Origin: Eutreptiella sp. 'Long Island Sound 2002'
Taxonomy: Eukaryota; Euglenozoa; Euglenophyceae; Eutreptiales; Eutreptiaceae
NCBI GenBank assembly: GCA_964036045.1
Contig: OZ038397.1
Coordinates: 22,117,507 to 22,181,506 of the forward strand
Reading direction: 5' to 3'
Length of the DNA stretch: 64,000 bases
The notes below the pieces were generated by a model. That model worked only from the letters and a program-made list of their open reading frames with translations, was not told the DNA's origin and ran no database searches. The translations under genes were made by a program, and so were the position numbers. Shown piece by piece: positions 56,701 to 64,000 of the stretch (positions within the stretch are counted from its first letter, which is position 1; each line of letters opens with the position of its first letter).

Positions 56701-59700
56701 GGGACTGGACACCACAGCGGAGGAGGTCATGACGGTGCCCTGGACAGAGAGCGAGGCGGGGCACGAGGCACAGAAGGACCGGGAGGGGCCCGCGCTTGAA
56801 GGGACAGGGGGTTACGAACAGACCAACCGCGCCCTTCCGACTCCGACTGCGGCTGCAACGGTTTTGTAACCGCCGCCTCCTGCTCCCCAGCCCGTGCCCC
56901 AAACCGTGGCCAACCGGTTTTACACGCATTTGCCGCGTCCCCTGTGGCCTCCTTCTCTTTCAAGCGCTGGAGGGGAAAGGCGGAGCGAGGGGCAATGGAG
57001 GTGGTGGTGGTGGTGGTGGTGGTGGCGGGGCGGGGCAGGCAGGCAGGGAGGGAGGAAGGGGCTCACCAGCAACTGGACTGGGCTTGGAGTTGGGTGGACT
57101 TCCCGTTCGTTGAATCGGTCCCGCGAAAACGGACCGCCGGTCGGGGTCTCCGCAACCGGGGGGGGCAACTACAATGGGTCCTGATGCGACCCACCCCCCG
57201 GCTATCTGTCAAAACTTGTGGGGGGGGGGAGGATTGGCAGCTCAGCCGGGGGGGGGGGGGGGGCTGTGCGCGACCCACTACTACCACATGCATACCTCAA
57301 GGGTGTGTGTGTGTGTGTCTGGGGGCATGGGGGTATAGAGGTCCGTATGCGATAATAGCGATATCTTGTCTTTGCCGCGAAGAAAGTCTTAGGGGTCTTG
57401 AGGACCAAAGGCATAGTACCCCCTTCAACGAAGCATGGGACAAAAATTTTGGCACCGTTGGTGCCATGCCCTCCGCACCGCTATCTGTCAAAACTCGGGG
57501 GGGGGGGGTCGCATACAAGGACTGGGCCCGGCCGCCCCCCCCCCCCCCCCCCGTGGTCTCCACAGCAACTTGGCCGGGGCTGTCTTGCCGTGGGCTTGTG
57601 GATCCGGTCCCTACCGCCCCCACACTTTTGCCTGCGCAAACACTCGCGCGCATACTCTTCCAGCCCCTTTGGGAGGATCGCCGGCAGGGGCACACAAACG
57701 GCGGAGCAGAGGCCCTCAGTGGGGGATGGGTCTGGGGAACCCCCCCCCGCCGTCCCTCCAGTGGGACGGGGGCTAGGCCACACCGGGGGTGCGCCGGACT
57801 TCTCGGGGCCGCAGACCTTTGGCCGACTCCGTTCACCGAAAGTCCCGGCGGAGTTGCAGGAAAGGGTAATGTAACCGATTTGATTCCTCCCCCGGTTTGG
57901 GGGGCCGGAGACGGTGGGGGTGCTGCAGCCAGGGAAGTATTAGAAGGGGGGGAGGGAGGGGGGGGAGGGGGTCTGAAGAGGGGAGGGAAGGGGGGGGGGG
58001 TTCGGCCGCACCCCCCCCTCCTCCTTCGGTCCCCCTATGGTCCCCGCCGAGGAGGGGGAGGGAGGGGGGGGGGTGTCCAAGGGGAGGGAGGGAGGGGGGG
58101 GTCAGGGGAGGTAACCCCCCCTCCTCCTACGGTGTACGGCCGTTCTAATACATCACTGGCTGCAGCCCAATCTGCTTCCTTCCCGGCCGCGGGACACCAA
58201 GACGGCGAGGGTTATGTGGCCCATTTGATGCCTCCCCATTTTGGGGACCCTGGAAGAGCAGGCACTCTTTCTTTGCAGTAATCCACCAAACCCTCTCCAC
58301 GGACACTCTGCAGCTTTCCCCGGCCGTTCCCCGGCTGCCGTCGATACTGAAGACAGCTTCCCTGCCATGCGTTGTTCCTCCGCACAACCCACCACCTTGC
58401 CACCGTGCGGGGCTGGAAGGATTTGTGTGAGGGGGCGGGGCGTGGGGGGGGGATATGAGGGGGCGGGGAAGCGAGGGGGATGTGAGGAAGTGAGGGAGGG
58501 TAGAGGGAGGCAGAGGTAGGCAAAGGGGAGGGCGGGGGCCGATGGAAAGAAGGAGAGAGGGAGGGGAGAGGGAGGGGGGGGGGGGGTCAGGAGGGGGCTG
58601 ACGAAGGCACGGCAGCACGAAACGGGGGGGGGGGCGAGGGGAGAGGGAAGGCAAAGCGGGACCTGGGCCTCACATATTGCCTCCTGCAGGCGGAGCACAG
58701 AGCCCTCGGAAGAGGGCTTGTGCCAGCCCTGCGCACGGCCCTGTGCGGCGGCGTTGCCCATCGGAGGGAGCACTCCCTCGGAGGCGCGCTGTTGCTGGGA
58801 GCCTCCGGCAGAGCCCTGGTGCCTCGCCTCAGCCAAGGCCTTGGAGAACTTGGAGCGCGGGGTCTGTTTGCCGGGGCCGGCGGCTGCCGCACCGGCCCCG
58901 GGTTTGGGCGGGACATCGGTGCCTGGACGGGCCCCCGCACTTTTGGGGGATGAGGGGTCGGACGAGGCGTCGGAGCTCGGGCTCTGGCCGAGGTCACGGT
59001 TAGCGGTGGGCCTGGGGCTGGGGTTCGAATCCGGGTCAGGGTCAGGCTCAGTGGACGGGGCTGACAAGGACTTCGGGAACGACGGCTTGCGTTTGGCCTT
59101 CGGGCCGGTGGGGGCGGTGGCCTTGGGCCTGCTGCTTGGCTTTGGGTCAGGTTTGGTGCCTTTGTACCCCCCGGCGGGCGGCGCGGCCGCGGAGGAGGGC
59201 TTGGCCTGGGGCATGGGTTTGGGGGCTGCCTCGGCTCCGGGCGAGGGCTCGTCCTTCTTGGCCTTCTCCTCCACACGGGCCTGCACACGACAGGCGCGCA
59301 ACGCGTCGGCACGCGGCGATACCGTGGGCCCCCGGCGTCACCAACCGCCAAACGCGTGTGAGCCATCGCCCCCGTGCGATGAGCAGCGGGTGTCGGCGAG
59401 GGTCAGCGGGACCATCAAAGCCCTGGCACGCCATCGAGACCGCCAGGCCCACGGCACAACGAGGCACGCTCCACCAGCGACAAGGGCACAATGCCTGGAC
59501 CTGCGCTATGCCCCGGCCATCTACCCCGGTCCCCCTATGGTCCCGTCCGAGGAGGAGGAGGGAGGGGGGGGGGTCTGAAGAGGGGAGGGAAGGGGGGGGG
59601 GGGTTCGGCCGCACCCCCCCCTCCTCCTTCGGTCCCCCTATGGTCCCGTCCGAGGAGGGGGAGGGAGGGGGGGGGGGGGGTGTCCAAGGGGAGGGAGGTA

Positions 59701-62700
59701 GGGGGGGGTCAGGGGAGGTAACCCCCCCTCCTCCTACGGTGTACGGCCGTTCTAATACATCACTGGCTGCAGCCCAATCTGCTTCCTTCCCGGCTGCGGG
59801 ACACCAAGACCGTAATGCTGTACCCCCCGTCATACCGAGCTTGGGGTGCCCTTTTCACAATTGCAACAAGCACAACTCATTCATGAATGATCGGAAGAAG
59901 TGTTGGCGAGTGAGTGGAATGACAATATGAACCTCTCCTGGAGTCATTGCTTGCTCTCTTGGGCACTAAAACAAGAGCCCAATTCCATTGTGCTTGGCGA
60001 GGTCAGAAAACCTCATACAGGTACATGCCCCCAAGGGCTTGGAGGTGCGACGGTGACCGTTGAAACTTTGCCCGGCGCGCTAACGTTCCCTCCCTGTGTC
60101 GCATCCTCTGGATTTAACCGCTCGATCTTGTGTTGCTGGCAAGGCTGCAATCATGCGCAATCCAAATGGAATCACCCATGATCAGAGCAAACTCACGCAT
60201 GATGAATGTCAAGTCACGCAAGAGCAAAATCAAATCAGGCATGATCAAAGTAAAGTCATGCGTGATCAAGCTACAGATGCGCGTGATCAGAGCAAAACCC
60301 CACATAACACATCCCCCAGGGCGCACGCAATCAGTGGGCCATGACCTTGCGGTCTTCCGCCTGCTGCTTCTTCCGCCGCTCCTCCTCCCCACGCGCCCGC
60401 CGCTCCTCCTCCAGCTGCTCCTTCTTCCGCCGCTCCTCCTCCACCCGCGCATCCATCCGGGCCCTCCGCCCCTCCTCCAGCTGCTCCTTCCTCCGCCGCT
60501 CCTCCTCCACGCGGGCCTTCCGCTCCTCCTCCATGCGGCCCTTCCGCTCCTCCGCGTGCTGCATCCGCCGCTCGTGGTCCTCCCGCAGCTTCAGCTTCGC
60601 CTCCTCCTGCTCCCGCATCCGCCGCTGCCGCTCCTCCTGCTGCTGGACTCGCTCCTCTTCGCGCTCCAGCCGCAGCTTCTCTTTGCGTTGTTCCTCCTCC
60701 TGCTCTCGGCGGAGCCGCTCCTGGGCCCACGGGACAGAGGCCGCTTGGGCAGGCGGGCTTTCAATTGTGGGGGGGGGGGGGGGATCGATAGAGCCCCCTG
60801 ACTAGACCCCCCCCAAAAAAGGGGCTCAATTGACGGGCCCCCCAAAATCCTACCGAGACTGAGCCCCGGGCCCCGGAGGTGACCCAGACCCAAAAATCGG
60901 CTAAAAAAAAGAAAATGAAAATGGGATTTTTGGAATCAGCGCATCGAGGAGGTGCAGAAAAATCATCATTTGCCATGGATTTGGTGCAAAAATTTTTGAC
61001 TTTTGACCATTTGTAATGCTCAAAAAAAATTGTCGGCCCTTCGGCGCCAGAGTTCATAATAACTGATTAATGGTCCTGTCAATTGAGCCCTTTTCCCAGG
61101 ACCCCCCCCCCCCCCCAGAACAACCACCAGACCCCCCAAACCCCAAACCCCCTTCCCCCCCGTCGCATACCTCTCGCTCGTGCAGCCGCCGGTCCTCCCT
61201 CTCGTTCTCCGCTCGGATCCGGCGCTCCTCTTCGGCGGCCATGCGCCGCCGCCTCTCCTCCAGCGCCTGCACCCGGCGCTCCTCCTCCTGCGCCTCGGCC
61301 TCGCGCTTGCGCCGCTGCAGCTCCTGCGCCGCCTGCTGCTCCACCTCCGCCTGGGCCTTCCGCTTGAGGCGCTCCTGCTCCTGCCGGGCGCGGTGCTCCA
61401 GGAACTCCTTCTCCCGGTCACGACGTCGAGCGTCAAGTTCGGCCTGCGCATGCGGGACACGGGCGGGGCTTTTTCGGTCGGGTGACAGGGAAATCCACTG
61501 TTTGGCAAACGCGAAAACACTCGGCCCGCCCGAGTGCTTGCATCGTTCCGTGGGGATATCCCCCCCCCCCCCCCCCGCCCCATGGGTGTCGATGGTTTGG
61601 ACTCGAGCGCCCCCCAATGCGCTGACTGGCAGCATGGCAGACCCGGGCACTGAAACTGAGGAAAAAGAAAATGCACGCATCATGCGAATGCGTAATTGGA
61701 GACCGATGCCACAACACAGAAATGCATTGCACCGATGGTAATGCATCGATCCGAGGCAGGCCCGAAAATATCTCAGACGCTCAGACGGATCCCAATCTGA
61801 TTCTTTTCGCGTCTTTTCATCAAAACCTTCTCACATGAGTCTGCCGGTACACCGCCATGTGTATGGGGTGTGTTGCCGCCCATGCAGAGCGTTGTATTCC
61901 ACTGCAAGTGCAATGGTTGTATGGTGTGCCGTGTGTGTTGTGGTGCGTCGGTATGGCGCGGCGGTGCACGGCGCAGCAGGACTGTCGTCCCCGGCGGGTG
62001 CCTGGCCCCGCCCTCTTTCTTGACGCTTGGGTGGGAAGCATGTTCATCGTGCGTGTGCGGGTGTCTGCCGGGCTGTGCACGTGTCGCGGTCCGTTTGCGT
62101 CACGAATGCGTTGCCTAGTGCTTCTTTCTGCCTTGTCGCCGTGCTCTGCGCTCTACAAGAGACCCGTTGGGGGCCCACAGGCCTACAGGGCGTGCGATGC
62201 CTGCCTGAATAGATATATGCTGCCCATTGCGTTGTCTGCGCTGTGTAGTAACGCAACACCCCATCTACAACGCCCCCACGCCCCCACGACCCCCAAGCGT
62301 CAGGGTCTCCGGCTGCACAACGTGCACAAGGGCGGGGACCTGCGCGCGCTTCTCCGCCTCCGCCTTCCGCTTCCGGCGGCGGTCGTCAATCAGCGCATTG
62401 CACTCCTCCTCCGGCGTCCGGGGCTTGGGCGGGAGGTCCTGCTGGTGTGCCAGCCGGTGCTCCTTCCGCCGCAGCTGCTCCTCCTTCACCTGCAGCTGCC
62501 GCTCCTTCCGGTGCATCTCCTGCTCCCACAGCTCCTCCTTCATGATCCGGAGGTCCTCCTCCCGGTCCTGCTCCTGCCGTTGCTGCTGCTGCTCCAGGGC
62601 CTTGGAAGAGAGTGGGGAGAGACAGAGGGGACAGGCTTCAGGGCTGCAGAGGCGCGCCCGAACACAACTGCGCACTGGCACGTGAAGGGGCCCCCGGGCC

Positions 62701-64000
62701 CCCTTCTTCCGTTGACTGCCTGAGCCCCCCCCCCCCCCCTGTGTGACATTCCCTCGGGTTGTTGTTTCTCTACGGGGCCCTGGACGGTCACCCGTTCTTC
62801 CCTTCGCATGTTGCGTCGGGTCGCTGCGTTCTGTCGGCCGCTGCGGCCGGTGCTCCTGCTGGTGTCGTTTCCGCGTTCGCGGACCCCAGTCGTTGGTGTG
62901 TTGGGGCTGTGCTGGATGTGGCATGGTGTGCCGTTTGCGTGTCAGCGGCGCCCAGTAGTTGGCGTATTGGGGGTTGTGCTGGTTGTTGCCGGGGTCGTTT
63001 GACTGTTTTTGCTGCCCCCACACACCTCTGTCCACAGGCCGTCCATAGCCTGCCTCGCTGTGGTTCTGTGTGCGTGAGGCCCAGGTGCCCTGTTCCTCCA
63101 CGCGCTGTCCGGGCCGTCCACCATATGTCCCTTTCCCCCTCACGGCTGGTCTGTCCTGATGGGCTCCCGCTCGTGTTGCACAAACAGCCCATCTGGGCTG
63201 CGGGAGACACCCCCCCCCCGGCGGACATGACACGGCGTGAGGCTGCGCTGAATCCGCCGGACTTCGACACGAGTTCATTCCGCACAGCGGCCGCGCCATC
63301 GCGTCAGAGGTCTCGAAGCAGCGGAAACGCGAAATCCCCGAAACACAAGAATGCCCTTCGCAAAGCCCCCCCCCCCCCCCCGCACCCACCGGCCCCGCGG
63401 CCACAAAGCAGCCCCTCCCCCCCCCCCCCGTCTGCAACGGACCGCCTCGCGGGGGGTGCGACGACTGGGCAGCACCTCAAAAGGATTCCAGAAGAACCCG
63501 CCCTGGGGGCGATGCGCCGGCTTCTGCGCGCGCATCTCACGGCGCTGATTCCGCTCCCGCAGCCGCGCGTTGGCGGGGACCTCGTCGTACGCCGCCGCGG
63601 CGGCGTCCGCGACCGGCGCCGGGCCGGGGGCCCCGGCCCCAAACACCCGATGCCGCCCGGCCTTGGGCACCGGCGCGTTGTCCCGGGCCCACGGCGGCTC
63701 GTCAAGGCCCTGCGCTTTGGCGGGCGCCGGGCGGTTGGGCGCGGGCGACGGCTTGGGACCGGGAGTCGGGGCCGGAGGCGGAATGGCCTGACCGGGACCG
63801 CGCCCGGCGCCGGGGCCGGGCAGGGGCTGGAACTGCCGGAAGGCGGAGGGCGGGGCTTGTGCCGGGCCCGCCGAGGGGCCCGGGGGTCCGGTCGCCGACG
63901 GGAGGGCGGCCTGCACAAAGCCCAGCCGCATGATTTGGTTGACGGAGGGGCGCTGCGTGGGGTCCTGCCGCAGCATCGCGTCGGCGAGGCCCCGCAGCTG
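29470..64000 (-). CDS. NEK: NEK1-like protein kinase gene, eight exons, 5' part outside window
   Basis: Reconstructed gene. Exons (minus order): 64000-63476, 62600-62340, 61443-61171, 60720-60346, 59280-58663, 56739-56173, 49758-49498, 29739-29470. All donors are GT, all acceptors AG, all joins are phase 0, and together they give 1,049 residues. The start is the end of a kinase domain (LRQDPTQRPSVNQIMRLGFV, the NEK helix-I signature). Then come a Pro-rich linker, a long Arg/Glu/Gln coiled coil, a Pro/Ser/Lys-rich region and a C-terminal module. That module (IEALRMFLEEAFGEDAFIK, spliced to VYRTF...AVGIVGEAKREYVGLVPQLLYCEA) resembles the C-terminal end of animal NEK1. NEK1-type kinases act in cilia and the DNA-damage response. 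The gene exceeds 34.5 kb, over 90% of it intron, much of it satellite DNA. Confidence 0.75.
29946..30416 (+). repeat. Repeat family D, copy a
   Basis: Same module order as copy b (57163-57556), but the CGACCCACT.CTACCACATG module occurs twice (30063 and 30218). G-tracts at 30008-30024 and several others punctuate it, and a poly(C) tract near 30398-30412 ends it. Both D copies lie in introns of the NEK-like gene. Confidence 0.8.
30560..30890. repeat. Degenerate ~45-50-bp tandem repeat
   Basis: Roughly seven diverged units of the form TTGAGAC, TTAGATCAC, TTAAATACAC. AT-richer than its surroundings and much older than the neighbouring 85-bp array by its divergence. Confidence 0.6.
31084..49297. 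repeat. 85-bp minisatellite, about 214 units, 18.2 kb
   Basis: Head-to-tail 85-bp units. Each consists of four related ~21-bp sub-repeats ending in CTGGGGG (ACTTTGTGTGTTCTGGGGG; TGACTTGGCACTTACTGGGG; CGCTTGGCACTTCCTGGGG; GCCTTCGTGATCACTGGGG). Short variant units (about 59-64 bp) have lost one sub-repeat, for example near 31961, 32363, 33331, 45210 and 48310. Higher-order copies are clear: a GATCAATGAGTGCC variant recurs at ~41692, 43647, 45813 and 46577, and a CTTGGTGATC variant at intervals of 1,954, 977 and 1,954 bp (1,955 = 23 units). It lies wholly inside the last NEK intron. Confidence 0.97.
49498..49758 (-). CDS. NEK: NEK-like gene, penultimate exon
   Basis: 87 codons, acceptor AACCCCTTGCAG|AGC, donor AAG|GTGTGC. 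It contains a Cys pair (ECPLC), an acidic direct repeat (DTFGDEEDTFGDED) and then DYQIEALRMFLEEAFGEDAF. That last helix resembles the LHLEQEMGFEKFFEVYE helix of human NEK1 (from memory) and is completed only by joining to the exon 19.8 kb away. Phase 0-0. Confidence 0.75.
49866..49966 (-). repeat. Repeat family B, single copy
   Basis: Minus orientation, from CCACAGAGGGTCAGAATGAG to GGCCTTGTGCCAACC and a poly(C) tract (49951-49966). It lies just inside the 6.4-kb NEK intron, ~110 bp from the exon at 49758. Confidence 0.8.
50109..50325. repeat. Composite B-(C)n-C repeat, copy 1
   Basis: B in minus orientation after CGTTCGGGCCCACAGAGGG, a poly(C) tract (50198-50213), then C starting TCCGGAGGCAGAGACCG and ending near GGGGGGCAGCATGTG. 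A lone B copy with its poly(C) tract lies just to the left (49866-49966). Confidence 0.8.
50726..50890. repeat. Composite C-(G)n-B repeat (inverted order), copy 2
   Basis: C in minus orientation (CTGCGGCCCCTGCCAAGGGG to GAGGGCCACACCAAACGG), a poly(G) tract (50829-50841), then a truncated B starting TCGGCACAAGGCCTCGG. It is the inverse of the units at 50109 and 51698, with B shortened. Confidence 0.8.
51088..51200 (+). repeat. Repeat family B, single copy
   Basis: Starts at a G-tract (51088-51099) and ATGGCACAAGGCCTCGG. It ends with GGGCCCGAACGTGTTTTGG before a second G-tract. It has no C module. Confidence 0.75.
51698..51890. repeat. Composite B-(C)n-C repeat, copy 3
   Basis: B in minus orientation (CGGGCCCACAGAGGGTCAGG to GGCCTTGTGCC), a poly(C) tract (51800-51814), then C in plus orientation (GGAGGCAGAGACCGTTTGG to GGGCTGCACCGCCGTG). 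The same B-homopolymer-C order is present at 50109-50325 and, inverted, at 50726-50890, so the three form one composite unit. Confidence 0.8.
52121..55955. repeat. 8-bp satellite (CACCCACG)n, about 480 units
   Basis: An almost uninterrupted 3.8-kb run of CACCCACG, with scattered variants that are mostly CACCCGCG (A to G) and a few CACCCCCG. On the minus strand, the sense strand of the NEK gene, it reads GGGTGCGT over and over, with GGG every 8 nt. Frames of over 1,300 codons cross it and are artefacts of the missing stops. Confidence 0.98.
56173..56739 (-). CDS. NEK: NEK-like gene, low-complexity linker exon 2
   Basis: 189 codons, acceptor GCTCTCTGTCCAG|GGC, donor CAG|GTGTGC, phase 0-0. It starts GTVMTSSAVVSSPEASSPSS. 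Basic, Ser/Pro/Ala-rich segments (NNKKPRMHIGRRASADARSK) are followed by a short helical DCLDDLADLV and a Pro-rich end AVQPPAVVFEGDGQ. It is likely disordered, with possible phosphorylation and nuclear-localisation motifs. Confidence 0.65.
57163..57556 (+). repeat. Repeat family D, copy b
   Basis: Modules in order: ACAATGGGTCCTGATGCGAC, CTATCTGTCAAAAC plus a G-tract, CGACCCACTACTACCACATG and ATACCTC, a TG-rich stretch, a second CTATCTGTCAAAAC plus G-tract, then CGCATACAAGGACTGGGCCC and a poly(C) tract. The same order is found at 29946-30416. It lies in the NEK intron 58662-56740. Confidence 0.8.
57937..58203 (+). repeat. Repeat family E, copy a, with short inverted ends
   Basis: Starts GTATTAGAAGGGGGG at 57937 and its G-rich/C-rich body ends with CCGTTCTAATACATC near 58153, so GTATTAGAA and TTCTAATAC form inverted ends of a ~215-bp unit. 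A shared 50-bp tail (CACTGGCTGCAGCCCAATC and on) follows. The inside pairs G-rich with C-rich halves, so it could fold into a long imperfect hairpin. It lies in a NEK intron. Confidence 0.8.
58663..59280 (-). CDS. NEK: NEK-like gene, low-complexity linker exon 1
   Basis: 206 codons after acceptor GTCGTGTGCAG|GCC. It starts ARVEEKAKKDEPSPGAEA and is dominated by Pro, Ser, Lys and Ala, with an acidic DPDPDSNPSP stretch and Arg/Ser motifs suited to phosphorylation. The preferred donor is CAG|GTCCCG (ending LQEAICEAQ), which keeps phase 0; an alternative donor 11 nt upstream (GTGAGG) would change phase. Confidence 0.65.
59525..59811 (+). repeat. Repeat family E, copy b
   Basis: Very similar to copy a (57937-58203): G-rich core with GTCTGAAGAGG, CGGCCGCACCCCCC, CCCCCTATGGTCCC, GTGTCCAAGGGG, then CGGCCGTTCTAATACATCAC and a common tail to GGACACCAAGAC. 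It lies in a NEK intron. Copies a and b are direct repeats 1.6 kb apart, one on each side of the 59280-58663 exon. Confidence 0.85.
60151..60299. repeat. 21-bp degenerate minisatellite (about seven units)
   Basis: Units of exactly 21 bp of the type TCACGCATGATCAGAGCAAAA, each with substitutions, lie in the intron between the NEK exons at 60346 and 59280. The plus strand reads as heptapeptide repeats (THDQSKL, RHDQSKV, ARDQSKT), because 21 is a multiple of three. No gene context supports coding. Confidence 0.85.
60346..60720 (-). CDS. NEK: NEK-like gene, coiled-coil exon 3
   Basis: 125 codons. Acceptor GTGGGCCCAG|GAG, donor AAG|GTCATG. It starts ERLRREQEEEQRKEKLRLER. Internal repeats of EERRKKEQLEEERRAR-type units suggest growth by short duplications. 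Without splicing the frame would stop four codons later, so the donor is preferred. Confidence 0.8.
60721..61170 (-). other. NEK intron of 450 bp with homopolymers
   Basis: Donor GAG|GTATGC, acceptor GTGGGCCCAG. It contains poly(C) (61101-61116) and poly(G) (60765-60782) tracts. Both are flanked by TCAATTGA-type palindromes joined to GAGCCCC (near 60826 and 61078), a small inverted arrangement. Confidence 0.65.
61171..61443 (-). CDS. NEK: NEK-like gene, coiled-coil exon 2
   Basis: 91 codons. Acceptor GCATGCGCAG|GCC, donor GAG|GTATGC. The peptide runs AELDARRRDREKEFLEHRARQ to ENEREDRRLHERE. It is a continuous charged coiled coil, phase 0-0, and follows directly from exon 62600-62340. Confidence 0.85.
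61444..62339 (-). other. NEK intron of 896 bp without recognised repeats
   Basis: Donor CAG|GTCCCC, acceptor GCATGCGCAG. Apart from a poly(C) tract at 61560-61576 it holds only unique-looking sequence. Confidence 0.7.
62340..62600 (-). CDS. NEK: NEK-like gene, coiled-coil exon 1
   Basis: 87 codons. The acceptor follows a strong pyrimidine tract (CTCTCTTCCAAG|GCC) and the donor is CAG|GTCCCC. The peptide starts ALEQQQQRQEQDREED, is rich in Glu, Arg, Lys and Gln with heptad character, and ends KRKAEAEKRAQ. It is symmetrical (phase 0-0). Confidence 0.8.
62722..63220 (-). mobile_element. Element A, copy 3 (short, 5'-truncated, in a NEK intron)
   Basis: About 480 bp matching the 3' end of element A (plus-strand start TGTGTGACATTCCCTCGGG; end GGCTGCGGGAGACACC). 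Its 3' end meets the poly(C) tract 62725-62740 (G on the element strand). Its 5' breakpoint also lies at a C-tract (63211-63220). It sits in the first intron seen here (63475-62601), in the sense orientation of the gene. No long flanking repeat is apparent. Confidence 0.75.
63476..64000 (-). CDS. NEK: NEK-like gene, exon with kinase C-terminal lobe and Pro-rich linker
   Basis: In frame from the window edge: QLRGLADAMLRQDPTQRPSV, NQIMRLGFVQAAL, the last helices of a protein kinase with the NEK-type DPxxRPSVNQIM pattern. A Pro/Ala/Gly-rich linker of ~100 residues follows, then ARLRERNQRREMRAQKP and WNPFE. The donor is GAG|GTGCTG at 63475. The catalytic residues (VAIK Lys, HRD, DFG) lie outside the window. 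Confidence 0.8.

Noticed and set aside
57560-57780. Extra NEK exon (GLCSAVCVPLPAILPKGLEE...)
   Set aside because: An acceptor exists, but no phase-0 donor fits and two other frames look equally plausible; skipping it gives a clean phase-0 join.

Overview
This is nuclear DNA of a complex, repeat-rich eukaryote, most likely a unicellular alga or other protist. Spliced GT-AG genes sit in a sea of minisatellites, poly(G)/poly(C) tracts and retroelement fragments. A NEK-type kinase, a membrane hybrid histidine kinase and a divergent reverse transcriptase occur together; I cannot place the lineage more closely. Nothing here looks bacterial, and I found no rRNA, tRNA or CRISPR.

Layout. 1-510 (+): C-terminal end of an AT-richer unknown gene. 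1.3-8.3 kb: retroelement ground, with a 775-aa RT-like ORF (-), a stop-interrupted ORF relic (-), an RT fragment (-) and a 1.13-kb 5'-truncated copy of element A bracketed by a 54-bp direct repeat. 8.9-12.4 kb (-): a two-exon hybrid histidine kinase whose receiver domain is split by an intron holding a broken RNase H domain. 12.8-13.7 kb (-): a SAP-domain protein exon preceded by a short 85-bp minisatellite. 15.6-21.3 kb: a 56-bp satellite of about 101 units with higher-order repeats. 22.9-28.8 kb: the longest copy of element A, with ORFs for an OTU-like/zinc-finger protein, a J-domain protein and a CCCH protein, all on the minus strand.

29.47 kb to the right edge (-): I reconstruct one giant gene, a NEK1-like kinase. 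It runs from the end of the kinase domain (64000) through three coiled-coil exons and two low-complexity exons to two small C-terminal exons at 49.5-49.8 and 29.5-29.7 kb. All eight exons join in phase 0 and give 1,049 residues. Its introns hold almost everything else in the right half: an 18.2-kb, 85-bp minisatellite of about 214 units lies in the last intron (19.8 kb), and a 3.8-kb array of an 8-bp unit with regular GGG runs on the sense strand lies in the intron before it. Other introns carry repeat families B/C, D and E and a third copy of element A.

Most striking points: the satellite-filled kinase gene, with cryptic splice-like sites in every 85-bp unit; the apparently permuted OTU domain next to a J-domain ORF on element A; the intron-split receiver domain; and the recurrent poly(G) tract at element ends. 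All calls come from reading the sequence; no searches were run.
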